Positions 1 through 7,607 of a stretch of 13,830 nt of DNA are shown here, in pieces; within the stretch, counting starts at the first letter, position 1, and each line of letters begins with the position of its first letter. The stretch lies in contig JAEYQF010000268.1 in NCBI GenBank assembly GCA_023410155.1, positions 1-13,830 on the forward strand. Direction: 5' to 3'. Both the position numbers and the translations under genes were made by a program. Source of the DNA: Verrucomicrobiota bacterium. GTDB lineage: Bacteria; Verrucomicrobiota; Verrucomicrobiia; Opitutales; Opitutaceae. The notes beneath the pieces are model-generated. The model was not told the DNA's origin. It made no database searches and saw only the letters and a program-made list of their open reading frames with translations.

Positions 1-1
1 T

Positions 2-2074
2 CCGTGGCTCATGATCGACCAGAGCTTCATCTGGCGCGAGCGCGGCCGTCCGCTCTACGACTCGCAGTGGGCCGATGGCTGGGACACGCCGATCGACTCA
101 TTCTGGCCGGATCACCGCGTCGTCGCCGACGATGGCGTCGAGCGCAACTGGCTCGGTTTCCCGTTTGCGAGCAACGCCAACGGCTACACGGAGACGAGCA
201 ACTGGCAGTCGCCGACCTGGTCGCAGATCGCGCTCACGCCGGAGAATCTCGCCATCGTCCCGCTCAACTCGAATCCCGCGGGCCCCGACGCGGTGCGCAC
301 GACGCGCTATCACGCGATCACCGGCGTCTATGAAAACCAGGTCACCGATCAGCTCTCGATCGAGCTCGCGGTGAACCACCAGTATTCGCGCTTCAACGGC
401 TACGATGCCAACGGCAGCCGCGCGACGAACTATTTCGGCGACGCCAGCGAACTGTGGGGCGACGCGAGCGCGTTTCTTCCCGACTGGTCGCCGAATCCCA
501 ACGCCGGCCGGCTCTACCTCGAGAACAACTGGACGCGTCGCAAGCAGACCGACGAGGCGACCTTCCTCCGCGCGACCGGCGCCTACAATTTCGAGACCTC
601 CACGTGGGGCCGCCACCGCATCGCGGCGATGTATGAGTTTTCCACGACCGATGCTTTCCGCTCCGAGGAAGCGGAGGTGTTTGTCGATCGCATGCCCGGC
701 AGCTTCGCTGTGGACGACGTGAACCGTCTCTACCGTCGCCACTACTTCACCGAGGGCGATTCATCGGACATTCATGTCGGCTCGTGGCGTGACGCCGTCG
801 CCGGCTCCGGCTGGGCGCCGACGCAGGATATTTCCGATTTCACCGACCGGCAGCACACCGTGATGGCCGCGTTGCAGAGCGAGTTTTTCGAGAAGCGACT
901 CGTGACCACGCTCGGCGCGCGTGTCGACAGTCTGAAACACACCTGGACGCCGGTGCTCGCGCCGGACCTCGCGGACAACCGCTACGTTTATGCGCTCGAT
1001 ACGACCACCCGCCTCTCGGAGTCGTTCGATCCGCGCACGTTTACGGCCGGTGCCGTGTATAACATCACCAACTGGGTCTCCGTTTACGGCAACTACTCGA
1101 ACAACCGTCAGCTCCCGAACTTCAACATCCACCTGATCGATTCCTACATCGCTCCGATGACGAAGGGGCAGGGCAGCGACGTCGGCGTGAAGTTCGATCT
1201 CTTCGATGGCAAAGTCTACGCGACGGTGGGTTACTACACCACGAAGCAGGAAAACACGACCGACTGGGGCAACGTCGCCGGCATCACGTCGCTCAACAAC
1301 CGCATCCTCGATGCGCTTTACGCGGCGGAGCGTATCACGGCGGCCGAGCGTGACGAGAACCGCCTCGATCCCTCGATCAACGGCTACCTCGCCGATCGCG
1401 ATGCCGACGGTTGGGAGTTTTCGGTCATCGCCAATCCGACGAACAACTGGCGCATCAGCGCGAATTTCTCGATCAACGACATTCGCTACAAAAACATCAT
1501 GGCCGACGTGAAGGCGTGGGCCGAGCCGGCCACCGCATTCTGGCTCGCGAAGGGCGGCGGCGACTTCCTCCTCGGCGGCGGCGATTGGGACACCATTGGC
1601 AACCAGATCGGCTGGACGCGCGGCGAAGTTTACACGACCGGTGGCTCCGCGGATCCGAGCACCTGGACGCCGGGCACGCTCACCGGCCTCGAAGGCCTGC
1701 AGGCGCGTGGTCAGCGCAAATACGGCGCGAACCTCTACACGAAATACACGTTCAGCGAGGGCGTGCTGAAAGGCTTCTCGATCGGCGGCGGCGGTCGTTA
1801 CCAGAGCTCCAACGTGCTCGGTTTCTACTACGGCGATTTGCGCAAGGGCCGAAACCTCACGCTCGCCGACGCTTCGATCGGCTACTCGTTCCCGACGCCG
1901 TTCTTCGGCCAGGGGTCGTGGACCGAGCTGCAGCTCAACGTGAGCAACGTGTTCGATTCCGACAAGGTGCAGGTCTACACCCTCGCGTGGTGGGACACCT
2001 CGGCAACCACGCCCGAGCGCATCGGCTTGCAGGAGCCGCGCCGCTGGACGTTTTCGGCGACAGTGCACTTCTAA
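2..2074 (+). CDS. TonB-dependent receptor, C-terminal beta-barrel part (5' end outside window)
   Basis: The reading frame is already open at base 2 and runs 690 codons to TAA. The ATG at 11 is probably internal, because the codons before it continue the same protein. It looks like the barrel of a TonB-dependent outer-membrane receptor: alternating aromatic/polar beta strands, many Tyr/Trp/Asn residues, repeated 'VYGNYS', 'VGVKFDLFDGKVYATVGYY' and 'GGGGRYQ' strand patterns, and a terminal strand ending in Phe (FSATVHF), the usual signal for outer-membrane assembly. The plug domain, TonB box and signal peptide would lie upstream and are not visible. Such receptors take up large substrates using energy from TonB-ExbBD. 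The sugar genes that follow on the same strand suggest a glycan or oligosaccharide ligand, but this is inference; siderophore-type ligands cannot be excluded. Confidence 0.88.
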   Translation, partial: PWLMIDQSFIWRERGRPLYDSQWADGWDTPIDSFWPDHRVVADDGVERNWLGFPFASNANGYTETSNWQSPTWSQIALTPENLAIVPLNSNPAGPDAVRTTRYHAITGVYENQVTDQLSIELAVNHQYSRFNGYDANGSRATNYFGDASELWGDASAFLPDWSPNPNAGRLYLENNWTRRKQTDEATFLRATGAYNFETSTWGRHRIAAMYEFSTTDAFRSEEAEVFVDRMPGSFAVDDVNRLYRRHYFTEGDSSDIHVGSWRDAVAGSGWAPTQDISDFTDRQHTVMAALQSEFFEKRLVTTLGARVDSLKHTWTPVLAPDLADNRYVYALDTTTRLSESFDPRTFTAGAVYNITNWVSVYGNYSNNRQLPNFNIHLIDSYIAPMTKGQGSDVGVKFDLFDGKVYATVGYYTTKQENTTDWGNVAGITSLNNRILDALYAAERITAAERDENRLDPSINGYLADRDADGWEFSVIANPTNNWRISANFSINDIRYKNIMADVKAWAEPATAFWLAKGGGDFLLGGGDWDTIGNQIGWTRGEVYTTGGSADPSTWTPGTLTGLEGLQARGQRKYGANLYTKYTFSEGVLKGFSIGGGGRYQSSNVLGFYYGDLRKGRNLTLADASIGYSFPTPFFGQGSWTELQLNVSNVFDSDKVQVYTLAWWDTSATTPERIGLQEPRRWTFSATVHF

Positions 2075-2127
2075 AACGCCGACGCTCGTCCTTCGCATGA
2101 ACGCGCGCGCAGTCCAGCTCTCGCAAC

Positions 2128-2163
2128 ACGAAGTCAGACGTCTTCGTCAGCCTGACCGGGCTG
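2128..2163 (+). terminator. Two adjacent weak hairpins between receptor and symporter genes
   Basis: The 132-bp gap after the receptor holds two short inverted repeats side by side: ACGAAG/CTTCGT (2128-2133 and 2142-2147, 8-nt loop) and CAGCC/GGCTG (2148-2152 and 2159-2163, 6-nt loop). Neither is followed by a T-run, so a classical rho-independent terminator is unlikely. They may be attenuating or mRNA-end structures. No promoter is recognisable in the rest of the gap. Confidence 0.25.
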
Positions 2164-2206
2164 CGCACGCCCAACCCTCCGCTGCGGTCGGCGGTTTCCC
2201 ACTCGC

Positions 2207-3637
2207 ATGAGCGAAATCTCGCCTGCCGCTTCGGCTTCCGGCTCCGCTGCCCCGCGCTCCTCGGACCGCGTGGGGCGCGGGGAAAAACTCGCGCTCGGCG
2301 TCGGCGGTTTGCCGATGTTCCTCGGGCTTGCGGCGATCGGAAGTTTCGCGACGCCGTTCTATCAGATGACGCTGAAGCTGGACCCGGTCTGGCTCGCGGC
2401 GGCGCTGACGATCCCGCGTTTTCTGGATGCGTTCATCGACCCGATCGTCGGACGTTTCTCGGACAACTTCCACTCGCGGTTTGGCCGGCGCCGTCCGCTC
2501 GTCGCGTTTGGCGCGATCGTGCAGGCGCTGGCGTTTGGCATGATCTGGATGGTGCCGACGCACTGGGACCAGGTCGCGCTCACCGCGTGGCTCGTGGCGA
2601 CGCAACTCGTGTTCTACATGGGTTACTCGTTCTTCTCCGTCGCGTTTCTCGCCCTGCAATACGAGATCACGCCCGACTACGACGAACGCACGCGCGTGTC
2701 TTCCTATGTCGGTTTCTTCGGCAAGGCGGGCGAGATGGGTTACAACTACATCTTCCCGATCGCGAGCTCGGTGATGTTTGTGTCGGCGATCGCCGGCGTG
2801 CGCACGCTGGGCTGGGTGGTGGGACTCGTGTTCCTTGGTGTCATCGCGCTGCTGCCCGCGATCTTCGTGCGCGAGCGGTTTTATCAGAAAACGGCGAAGC
2901 AGGAGACGGTGAAACTATTACCCGGCATCGCGGCGGCGTTTGCCAGTCGTGCGTTCACGGTTCTCGTCGCGCTGACGCTGCTCCAGATCGTCGCGGGCAT
3001 GTTCGCGAGCAATCTCGACCGCTACCTGCTCGTTTACTTCCTGCACGGCGGCGATGTCGCGCTCGGCGAGACGTGGAAGGGACACCTCTCGCTCGCCTAC
3101 GCGGTGGTCGGTATTCTCGCGATCTATCCGGTGTCGTGGCTCGCGCAGCGCATCGGCAAGACGCAGACCGTGATGGTCGCGTTCGCGCTCACGTTTGTCG
3201 GGGCGATCGGCAAGTGGGTGCTCTACACCCCGGGCTACGAGTGGAAGATCCTCTTCGATCCGCTGTTCTGCGGTCCGGTGTGGATCGCGATCAACATCCT
3301 CACGCCCGCGATGCTCGCGGACATCTGCGACGAGGACGAGCTGCGCGGCGGTCTGCGGCGCGAAGGTCTTTTCGGCGCGATCTTTTCGTGGGTGCAAAAA
3401 GTCGGCTACTCCGCCGCGTTCTTCGGCGCGTTTCTCTCGCTCAAGATGACCGGTTTCGACGCCGCGCTCGGCGGCGCGCAAACGCCGGAAACGATCCTGC
3501 GCCTGCGTTTGATTCTCACGCTGTCCACCGCTGCGTGGGCGGTGCTCGCCATCCTGTTGCTCCGCGCCTACCCGCTGGATCGCGCGCGGGCGCACGAAAT
3601 CCGCGCGGCGCTGGAGGCGCGCCGCGGCCGCGTATGA
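2207..3637 (+). CDS. GPH-type MFS sugar:cation symporter
   Basis: This 476-residue polytopic inner-membrane protein has about 12 hydrophobic segments. After a Ser/Ala/Pro-rich hydrophilic N-terminus (about residues 1-24), the first helices are followed by the diagnostic loop DAFIDPIVGRFSDNFHS-RFGRRRP (residues 74-97). This is the conserved DP..G..SD..R.R.GRRRP signature of the glycoside-pentoside-hexuronide:cation symporter family (MFS_2, MelB-like). Length is normal for the family. The ATG at 2207 is the first in the frame after the gap; no ribosome-binding site supports it, so a start nearer residue 25 is possible. It lies between a TonB-dependent receptor and a LacI/GH2 pair on the same strand. 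This suggests that it imports the sugar or oligosaccharide released or admitted by that system. The transported sugar is not determinable. Confidence 0.87.
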   Translation: MSEISPAASASGSAAPRSSDRVGRGEKLALGVGGLPMFLGLAAIGSFATPFYQMTLKLDPVWLAAALTIPRFLDAFIDPIVGRFSDNFHSRFGRRRPLVAFGAIVQALAFGMIWMVPTHWDQVALTAWLVATQLVFYMGYSFFSVAFLALQYEITPDYDERTRVSSYVGFFGKAGEMGYNYIFPIASSVMFVSAIAGVRTLGWVVGLVFLGVIALLPAIFVRERFYQKTAKQETVKLLPGIAAAFASRAFTVLVALTLLQIVAGMFASNLDRYLLVYFLHGGDVALGETWKGHLSLAYAVVGILAIYPVSWLAQRIGKTQTVMVAFALTFVGAIGKWVLYTPGYEWKILFDPLFCGPVWIAINILTPAMLADICDEDELRGGLRREGLFGAIFSWVQKVGYSAAFFGAFLSLKMTGFDAALGGAQTPETILRLRLILTLSTAAWAVLAILLLRAYPLDRARAHEIRAALEARRGRV

Positions 3638-3693
3638 CGAATCGGTTTCACCTCTCCGTCGTCCGCGTGCAGCCGTCGCAACGACATAGAATT

Positions 3694-3708
3694 CGCCGCC
3701 CGGCGGCG
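3694..3708. promoter_or_regulatory. GC-rich inverted repeat upstream of the lacI-type gene
   Basis: CGCCGC-CCG-GCGGCG is a perfect 6-bp inverted repeat with a 3-nt centre, 20 bp before the regulator's ATG and 56 bp after the symporter stop. There is no T-run after it. It could be a repressor operator (LacI-family proteins bind GC-centred palindromes and often control their own gene) or a transcript-end hairpin for the symporter gene. The function is inferred from position only. Confidence 0.3.
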
Positions 3709-3728
3709 CTTCGCGCAAACTGACCGCC

Positions 3729-4715
3729 ATGGCTCGCTCTCGCTCCGGCGGTCGTTCCGCCAAACGTCCCACGATCTACGATCTCGCGCGCATCGCCGAG
3801 GTTTCACCCGGCACGGTCTCGCGCGTCCTCAACAATCGCGACAAGGTTCATCCCGACACGCGCGAGCGCATCCTCCGCGCCGCGCGCGAACTCAATCTCA
3901 AGCCGCAAGTCGCCGTGCGCATGCGGCAGGTGGCGATCCTTTCGGAGCCTACGTTCACCGATCGCATCGAGGGTTACGCGGCGACGCTCACCGCGCACCT
4001 GTCGTTTGCGTTCTCGCGCCGCAACATCGGCGTGATGCTGCCCTCGAATCCGCTCGAGCAACTGCCGAGTTCGTTTCTCGACGGCATCGTGGCGGTGACG
4101 TTCGACCAGAATCTTCGCTCGCTCCTGCAGGAGTTCGAGACGCGCATGCCCGTGGTCTACATGGACAAGTTCGACGCGACGTCTTCGCAATACGTCGTTC
4201 GCTCCGACCACTTCGCGTCCGGCTATCTCGCGGCGCAGCATTTTCTCTCCCGCGGACGGAAGCGTCTCGCGTTCATGGGCGGCGACGCTCCGGCGTTTGC
4301 CGAACGTCTCAAGGGCTACCGCAAGGCGCTCGTCGAAGCCAAGATCCCGATCGACGAACAACTCCTTCAACTCGCCGGTCCGCATCTCAGCCACACCGCC
4401 GCGATCACGCGCATCGTGCGCGGCGGAGCCGACGCCGTTTACGTGCCCGGCACCAGCTTCCAGGCGATGGAGGCGTTGCACATCCTGACCTACGTCATGG
4501 GCGTGAAAGTGCCGCAGGAGATCTCCGTGATCGGCGGCGAGAACGAAGGCATTTCCGTTTTTCTCAATCCCCCGCTCACGACGATCGAAGATCCGCTCAA
4601 AGACATGGCCGAACAAGCGGCCGCGATGCTCGAGCGGCTCACGACGGGCGAGCGGGTTTCACCGCGGCAACTCACATTGCCCGTGCGCCTGCTGCCGCGC
4701 TCGTCGGTGGCCTGA
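3729..4715 (+). CDS. LacI-family transcriptional regulator
   Basis: This 328-residue protein has an N-terminal LacI helix-turn-helix at about residues 15-34 (TIYDLARIAEVSPGTVSRVL), followed by the usual N.R..V...TR.RIL.AA.EL helix, then a periplasmic-binding-protein-like effector domain from about residue 67 to the end. Recognisable core pieces are SSFLDGIVAV, VVYMDKFD, SDHFASGYLAAQHFLSRGRKRLAFMGG, AVYVPG and ISVIGGENEG followed by the TTIEDP segment. The segment joining DNA-binding and core domains is short, and its hinge (KPQVAVRMR) lacks the usual leucine. The gene ends 7 bp before the GH2 gene, so the two are almost certainly co-transcribed. The expected role is sugar-responsive repression of this locus. 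The ATG was chosen because the HTH starts 14 residues later, which is typical. Confidence 0.93.
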   Translation: MARSRSGGRSAKRPTIYDLARIAEVSPGTVSRVLNNRDKVHPDTRERILRAARELNLKPQVAVRMRQVAILSEPTFTDRIEGYAATLTAHLSFAFSRRNIGVMLPSNPLEQLPSSFLDGIVAVTFDQNLRSLLQEFETRMPVVYMDKFDATSSQYVVRSDHFASGYLAAQHFLSRGRKRLAFMGGDAPAFAERLKGYRKALVEAKIPIDEQLLQLAGPHLSHTAAITRIVRGGADAVYVPGTSFQAMEALHILTYVMGVKVPQEISVIGGENEGISVFLNPPLTTIEDPLKDMAEQAAAMLERLTTGERVSPRQLTLPVRLLPRSSVA

Positions 4716-4722
4716 ACCTCTC

Positions 4723-7017
4723 ATGTCTCTTGTCCTGCCTCTCGCTCAACAATGGAAATTTCGCCGCTGCGAATCCACCGACCCGGAGCCTGGGGCTTGG
4801 ACGATCGTAGAACTGCCGCATTCGCCGTTCGTCGCCGACCTCGACGGACGTGATCACTGGTTTGGCGAGTGCGATTACGAACGCACGCTGCAACTCCCGG
4901 CCAACGCTCCGACCGGCCGAATCGCCCTCCATGTCGGCGCGGCGATGCACACAACGGTGGCGTTCGTCGACGAACGCGAAGTCGCGCGACACGAGGGCGG
5001 CTATCTGCCGTTCGAGGTCGACCTGACCGAAACCCTTCGCGATGGCCAACCGCACACACTGCGGCTGCGGCTCGACAACCGTGACAATCCTGACGTCCCG
5101 CCCGGCAAGCCGCATGCCGATCTGGATTTCTGCTGGTATGGCGGACTTTATCGCGACGTCGAACTACGCTGCTATCCCACGCTGCACCTCACCGATGCCG
5201 TGGCCGCGGGCGAGATCGGGGGCGGCGGGGTTTTTGTCCGCACGCTCGAAGCGAGCGAGGCGAGGGCGACGCTCAGCGTGCGCGTGCACGTGCGCAACAC
5301 GGCGGAGCGTCCCCAGGCCTTCAGCCTCGAAAGTGAACTGTGGAGCGGTGACGACTGCGTCGCGCGCACCACCTGCGCTGCGCTCGTGGTGGAGGTGGCA
5401 ACCGCACAGCACTGGGAACATGAAATGGTGGTGGAGAAACCGCGGCTTTGGTCGCCGGAGTCGCCGGCGCTCCACCGGCTGAAAATCATCCTGCGTGCGC
5501 CCGACGGTTCGGTGATCGACGAACGCGTGGAGCGCTGCGGCATCCGGCGGATCGCGTTTTCTCGTTCACGCGGGCTCGAACTCAACGGACGCGCGATTCG
5601 GCCGCGCGGCACGAACCGGCATCAGGAGTATCCTTATGCTGGATACGCCGTGCCGCCCGCGGCGCAGCGCCGCGACGTGCGTCGGATCAAGGAAGCGGGA
5701 TTCGACTACGTCCGGCTCTCGCACTATCCGCAGTCGCCCGCGTTTCTCGACGCCTGCGACGAACTCGGCATCCTCGTGATGAACGCGATTCCCGGCTGGC
5801 AGTTCATCGGCGGCGAGAAGTTTCGCGACGCGTGCGAACGGAACGCGCGCGATCTCATTCGACGCGATCGGAATCATCCGTGCGTTATTTTGTGGGAGTT
5901 GTCGCTCAACGAGACCGCGATGGACGACGCGTTCATGGCGCGCATGCAGGCGGTCGGTCACGAGGAGTATCCCGGCGACCAGATGTTCACCTGCGGCTGG
6001 ATCGATCGCTATGACGTATTTGTGCATTCGCGGCAGCACGGCGAGATCCACCGCTGGCAAAACGGCGACAAGGCGCTCGTCATCGCCGAATACGGCGACT
6101 GGGAATTTTACGCGTCGAATCACGGTTTCGACCAGAAGACCGGCGCGGGGGTGTTCGCGCGCACGAGCAACAGCCGGCAGCGACGCGCCGATGGCGAGCG
6201 CGGTCTGCGGCAGCAGGCCGAGAATCACATCCTCGCGCTCAACGATGCGCTGGCGTCGCCCGCAGTGTGCGACGGACAGTGGGCGATGTTCGACTACGCG
6301 CGCGGCTACGATCCGATTCGTGCCGCGTGCGGCGTGATGGATATGCTGCGTCTGCCGAAGTTTTCGTGGTGGTTTTATCGCAGCCAGCGCGCTCCGCGGG
6401 AGGACGGCGGCGCGGCGTGGACCGGTGGACCGGTCGTGTTCATCGCGTCGCACTGGACGCCTGCGTCGGATTTGCGCGTGCTCGTTTTCAGCAACTGCGA
6501 CGAAGTCGAGCTGACGCTAAATGGGGAATCGCTCGGCCGGGTGCGTTCCGCGTGGACGTGGAACACGCAACATCTGCCGCACCCGCCGTTCGTGTTCGAC
6601 CTGCCGACGTTCACCCCCGGACGGTTGGAGGCGGCCGGTTTTATTGCGGGCCACGAAGTGGCGCGGCACGCCGTGGCGACGCCGGGCAAAGCGGTGGCGG
6701 TCAAACTTTCGGTCGATGCGATGCCGAACGACAGCTACGTCGGGGAACCGGATCTGCTGATCGCGCATGCACGGGTGCTCGACACCTCCGGCACGCTGTG
6801 CGTGAACGCATCGCCACTGCTACGCTTCTCGGTGGAAGGCGCCGCGGAGCTGCTCGGCCCGGCCGAGATCGCCGCCGAGGCTGGAATCGCGTCGACGGTG
6901 ATTCGCGTGCCCGCCGCGAGCGAAGGCTTCAGCCTTCGTGTCAAAGACCCCGCCGACCAGTTCCCGGCAGCGACGCTCGGGTGGAGCCGCGCGAAGCCAA
7001 TGCCGGTGCAGATGTGA
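4723..7017 (+). CDS. Glycoside hydrolase family 2 (beta-galactosidase/beta-glucuronidase-like)
   Basis: This 764-residue retaining glycosidase has the GH2 domain order: N-terminal jelly-roll sugar-binding domain (about 1-165, with the Y-GGLYRDVEL motif), Ig-like domain (about 170-275), TIM barrel (about 280-570), then two C-terminal beta-sandwich domains (about 580-764; LRVLVFSNCDEVELTLNG resembles DUF4982-type GH2 C-termini). The catalytic acid/base should be Glu397 (NHPCVILWELSLNE) and the nucleophile Glu456 (VIAEYGD). RLSHYPQSPAFLDACDELG is the conserved barrel strand 'R.SHYP....YDLCDELG'. There is no signal peptide, so it probably acts in the cytoplasm on imported oligosaccharide. It starts 7 bp after the lacI-type gene. 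GH2 covers galactosidase, glucuronidase, mannosidase and others; the substrate cannot be fixed here. Confidence 0.92.
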   Translation: MSLVLPLAQQWKFRRCESTDPEPGAWTIVELPHSPFVADLDGRDHWFGECDYERTLQLPANAPTGRIALHVGAAMHTTVAFVDEREVARHEGGYLPFEVDLTETLRDGQPHTLRLRLDNRDNPDVPPGKPHADLDFCWYGGLYRDVELRCYPTLHLTDAVAAGEIGGGGVFVRTLEASEARATLSVRVHVRNTAERPQAFSLESELWSGDDCVARTTCAALVVEVATAQHWEHEMVVEKPRLWSPESPALHRLKIILRAPDGSVIDERVERCGIRRIAFSRSRGLELNGRAIRPRGTNRHQEYPYAGYAVPPAAQRRDVRRIKEAGFDYVRLSHYPQSPAFLDACDELGILVMNAIPGWQFIGGEKFRDACERNARDLIRRDRNHPCVILWELSLNETAMDDAFMARMQAVGHEEYPGDQMFTCGWIDRYDVFVHSRQHGEIHRWQNGDKALVIAEYGDWEFYASNHGFDQKTGAGVFARTSNSRQRRADGERGLRQQAENHILALNDALASPAVCDGQWAMFDYARGYDPIRAACGVMDMLRLPKFSWWFYRSQRAPREDGGAAWTGGPVVFIASHWTPASDLRVLVFSNCDEVELTLNGESLGRVRSAWTWNTQHLPHPPFVFDLPTFTPGRLEAAGFIAGHEVARHAVATPGKAVAVKLSVDAMPNDSYVGEPDLLIAHARVLDTSGTLCVNASPLLRFSVEGAAELLGPAEIAAEAGIASTVIRVPAASEGFSLRVKDPADQFPAATLGWSRAKPMPVQM

Positions 7018-7027
7018 GCGGGGAGGA

Positions 7028-7110
7028 GAGGCAGACGCGGTGAGGGCACCGCGTCTCCATTTTCTTGCCACGGACAACATGGAGCCGCGGCGCCCTCGCC
7101 GCGGCCCGTT
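7028..7110 (+). repeat. Hairpin-pair repeat, copy 1 (REP doublet)
   Basis: It contains element R1 (7034-7060) and, after an 18-nt spacer, the inverted element R2 (7079-7105). R1 has arms GACGCGGTG/CACCGCGTC with loop AGGG, lengthened to 10 bp by A7033-T7056, and a TCCAT tail. R2 has arms GCCGCGGCG/CGCCGCGGC with loop CCCT and, on the opposite strand, the same TCCAT tail. The copy at 7608-7692 has the same orientation and is nearly identical, with differences mainly in the spacer. Confidence 0.92.
7033..7070 (+). terminator. Probable terminator of the GH2 transcript formed by REP element R1
   Basis: Sixteen bases after the GH2 stop codon there is a 10-bp perfect stem (AGACGCGGTG/CACCGCGTCT) with a 4-nt loop. 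It is followed by TCCATTTTCTT, a moderately T-rich tail. The shape resembles an intrinsic terminator, although the T-run starts about 4 bases late. The same bases are the first half of a REP doublet, so the terminator function may be borrowed from the mobile repeat. Confidence 0.45.
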
Positions 7111-7114
7111 GATT

Positions 7115-7579
7115 TCAGAAAGTCAGATCAACCAGTCGCGCTTTCCAGGACCATTCGTCCGGTGTGGCACACAGACCCTTTCGCACGGGATTGTTGGCGA
7201 CGTAGTCCCACTTCTCGGAGTAATTGTCCGCCGAACGCAGGAAACGATCAAAGTAGTCTCGTTGCCACAATGATCCGTCGATTGGCATGGCGGATTTCAG
7301 GGCGCGGGTGCTGAGTGATTTCCATGTTCGCACCCAAGCTGCGAGCGGCTTGGCGTCACGACCGCGGCGGGTGAAAAGGTGCTCTTGGTCGGGCATCAAA
7401 AGGATATCGCCGACCGACCAGCCGTCGACTTCGGGCGAACGGCTCCAGATTGCATGGAGCGCGTCGAACGCTGGGCGGCAGGCGAGAATCGGACGCCGTT
7501 GGGCTGTCACGACCGTGAGAAACACAATCGGCTCCGCTGAGTAGGGGCGAAGGTGCGGCAGCCTTCGGTGTTCAGCCAT
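7115..7579 (-). CDS. REP-associated tyrosine transposase (RAYT, Y1/IS200-like) with altered HUH motif
   Basis: This 154-residue single-domain protein has RAYT landmarks in order: N-terminal RRLPHLRP, a beta strand IVFLTVVTAQRRP (about 18-30), GWSVGDILLMPDQEHLF (53-69), LWQRDYFDRFLR (104-115) and WDYVANNPVRKG (124-135). The last segment holds the expected catalytic tyrosine, Tyr126, equivalent to the tyrosine before 'NPV+.G' in E. coli TnpA-REP. Normal family members read MPxHxHLF at the metal site; here it is MPDQEHLF, so the first His is Gln65 and only His67 remains. Nothing interrupts the frame. The ATG at 7579 was chosen because the family homology starts right there; the frame stays open further upstream only as antisense of the neighbouring gene. 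The protein may be catalytically weakened, or may use another metal ligand. Confidence 0.82.
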   Translation of the reverse strand: MAEHRRLPHLRPYSAEPIVFLTVVTAQRRPILACRPAFDALHAIWSRSPEVDGWSVGDILLMPDQEHLFTRRGRDAKPLAAWVRTWKSLSTRALKSAMPIDGSLWQRDYFDRFLRSADNYSEKWDYVANNPVRKGLCATPDEWSWKARLVDLTF

Positions 7580-7604
7580 GCGTGTGAGTTTCAGCCTCAC
7601 GCGC
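7580..7604 (-). promoter_or_regulatory. Hairpin directly abutting the RAYT start codon
   Basis: A 9-bp stem with one G.T pair (7580-7588 with 7596-7604) and a 7-nt loop ends exactly one base before the minus-strand ATG. In the transcript it would occupy the whole ribosome-binding region. No Shine-Dalgarno sequence is present. It may restrain translation of the transposase, as secondary structure does in IS200, but this is inference from position. Confidence 0.4.
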
Positions 7605-7607
7605 GAG

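Noticed and set aside
761..2098. A 445-codon minus-strand open frame inside the receptor gene
   Set aside because: It is antisense to the beta-barrel gene, with low-complexity Arg/Val/Glu composition and no recognisable family.
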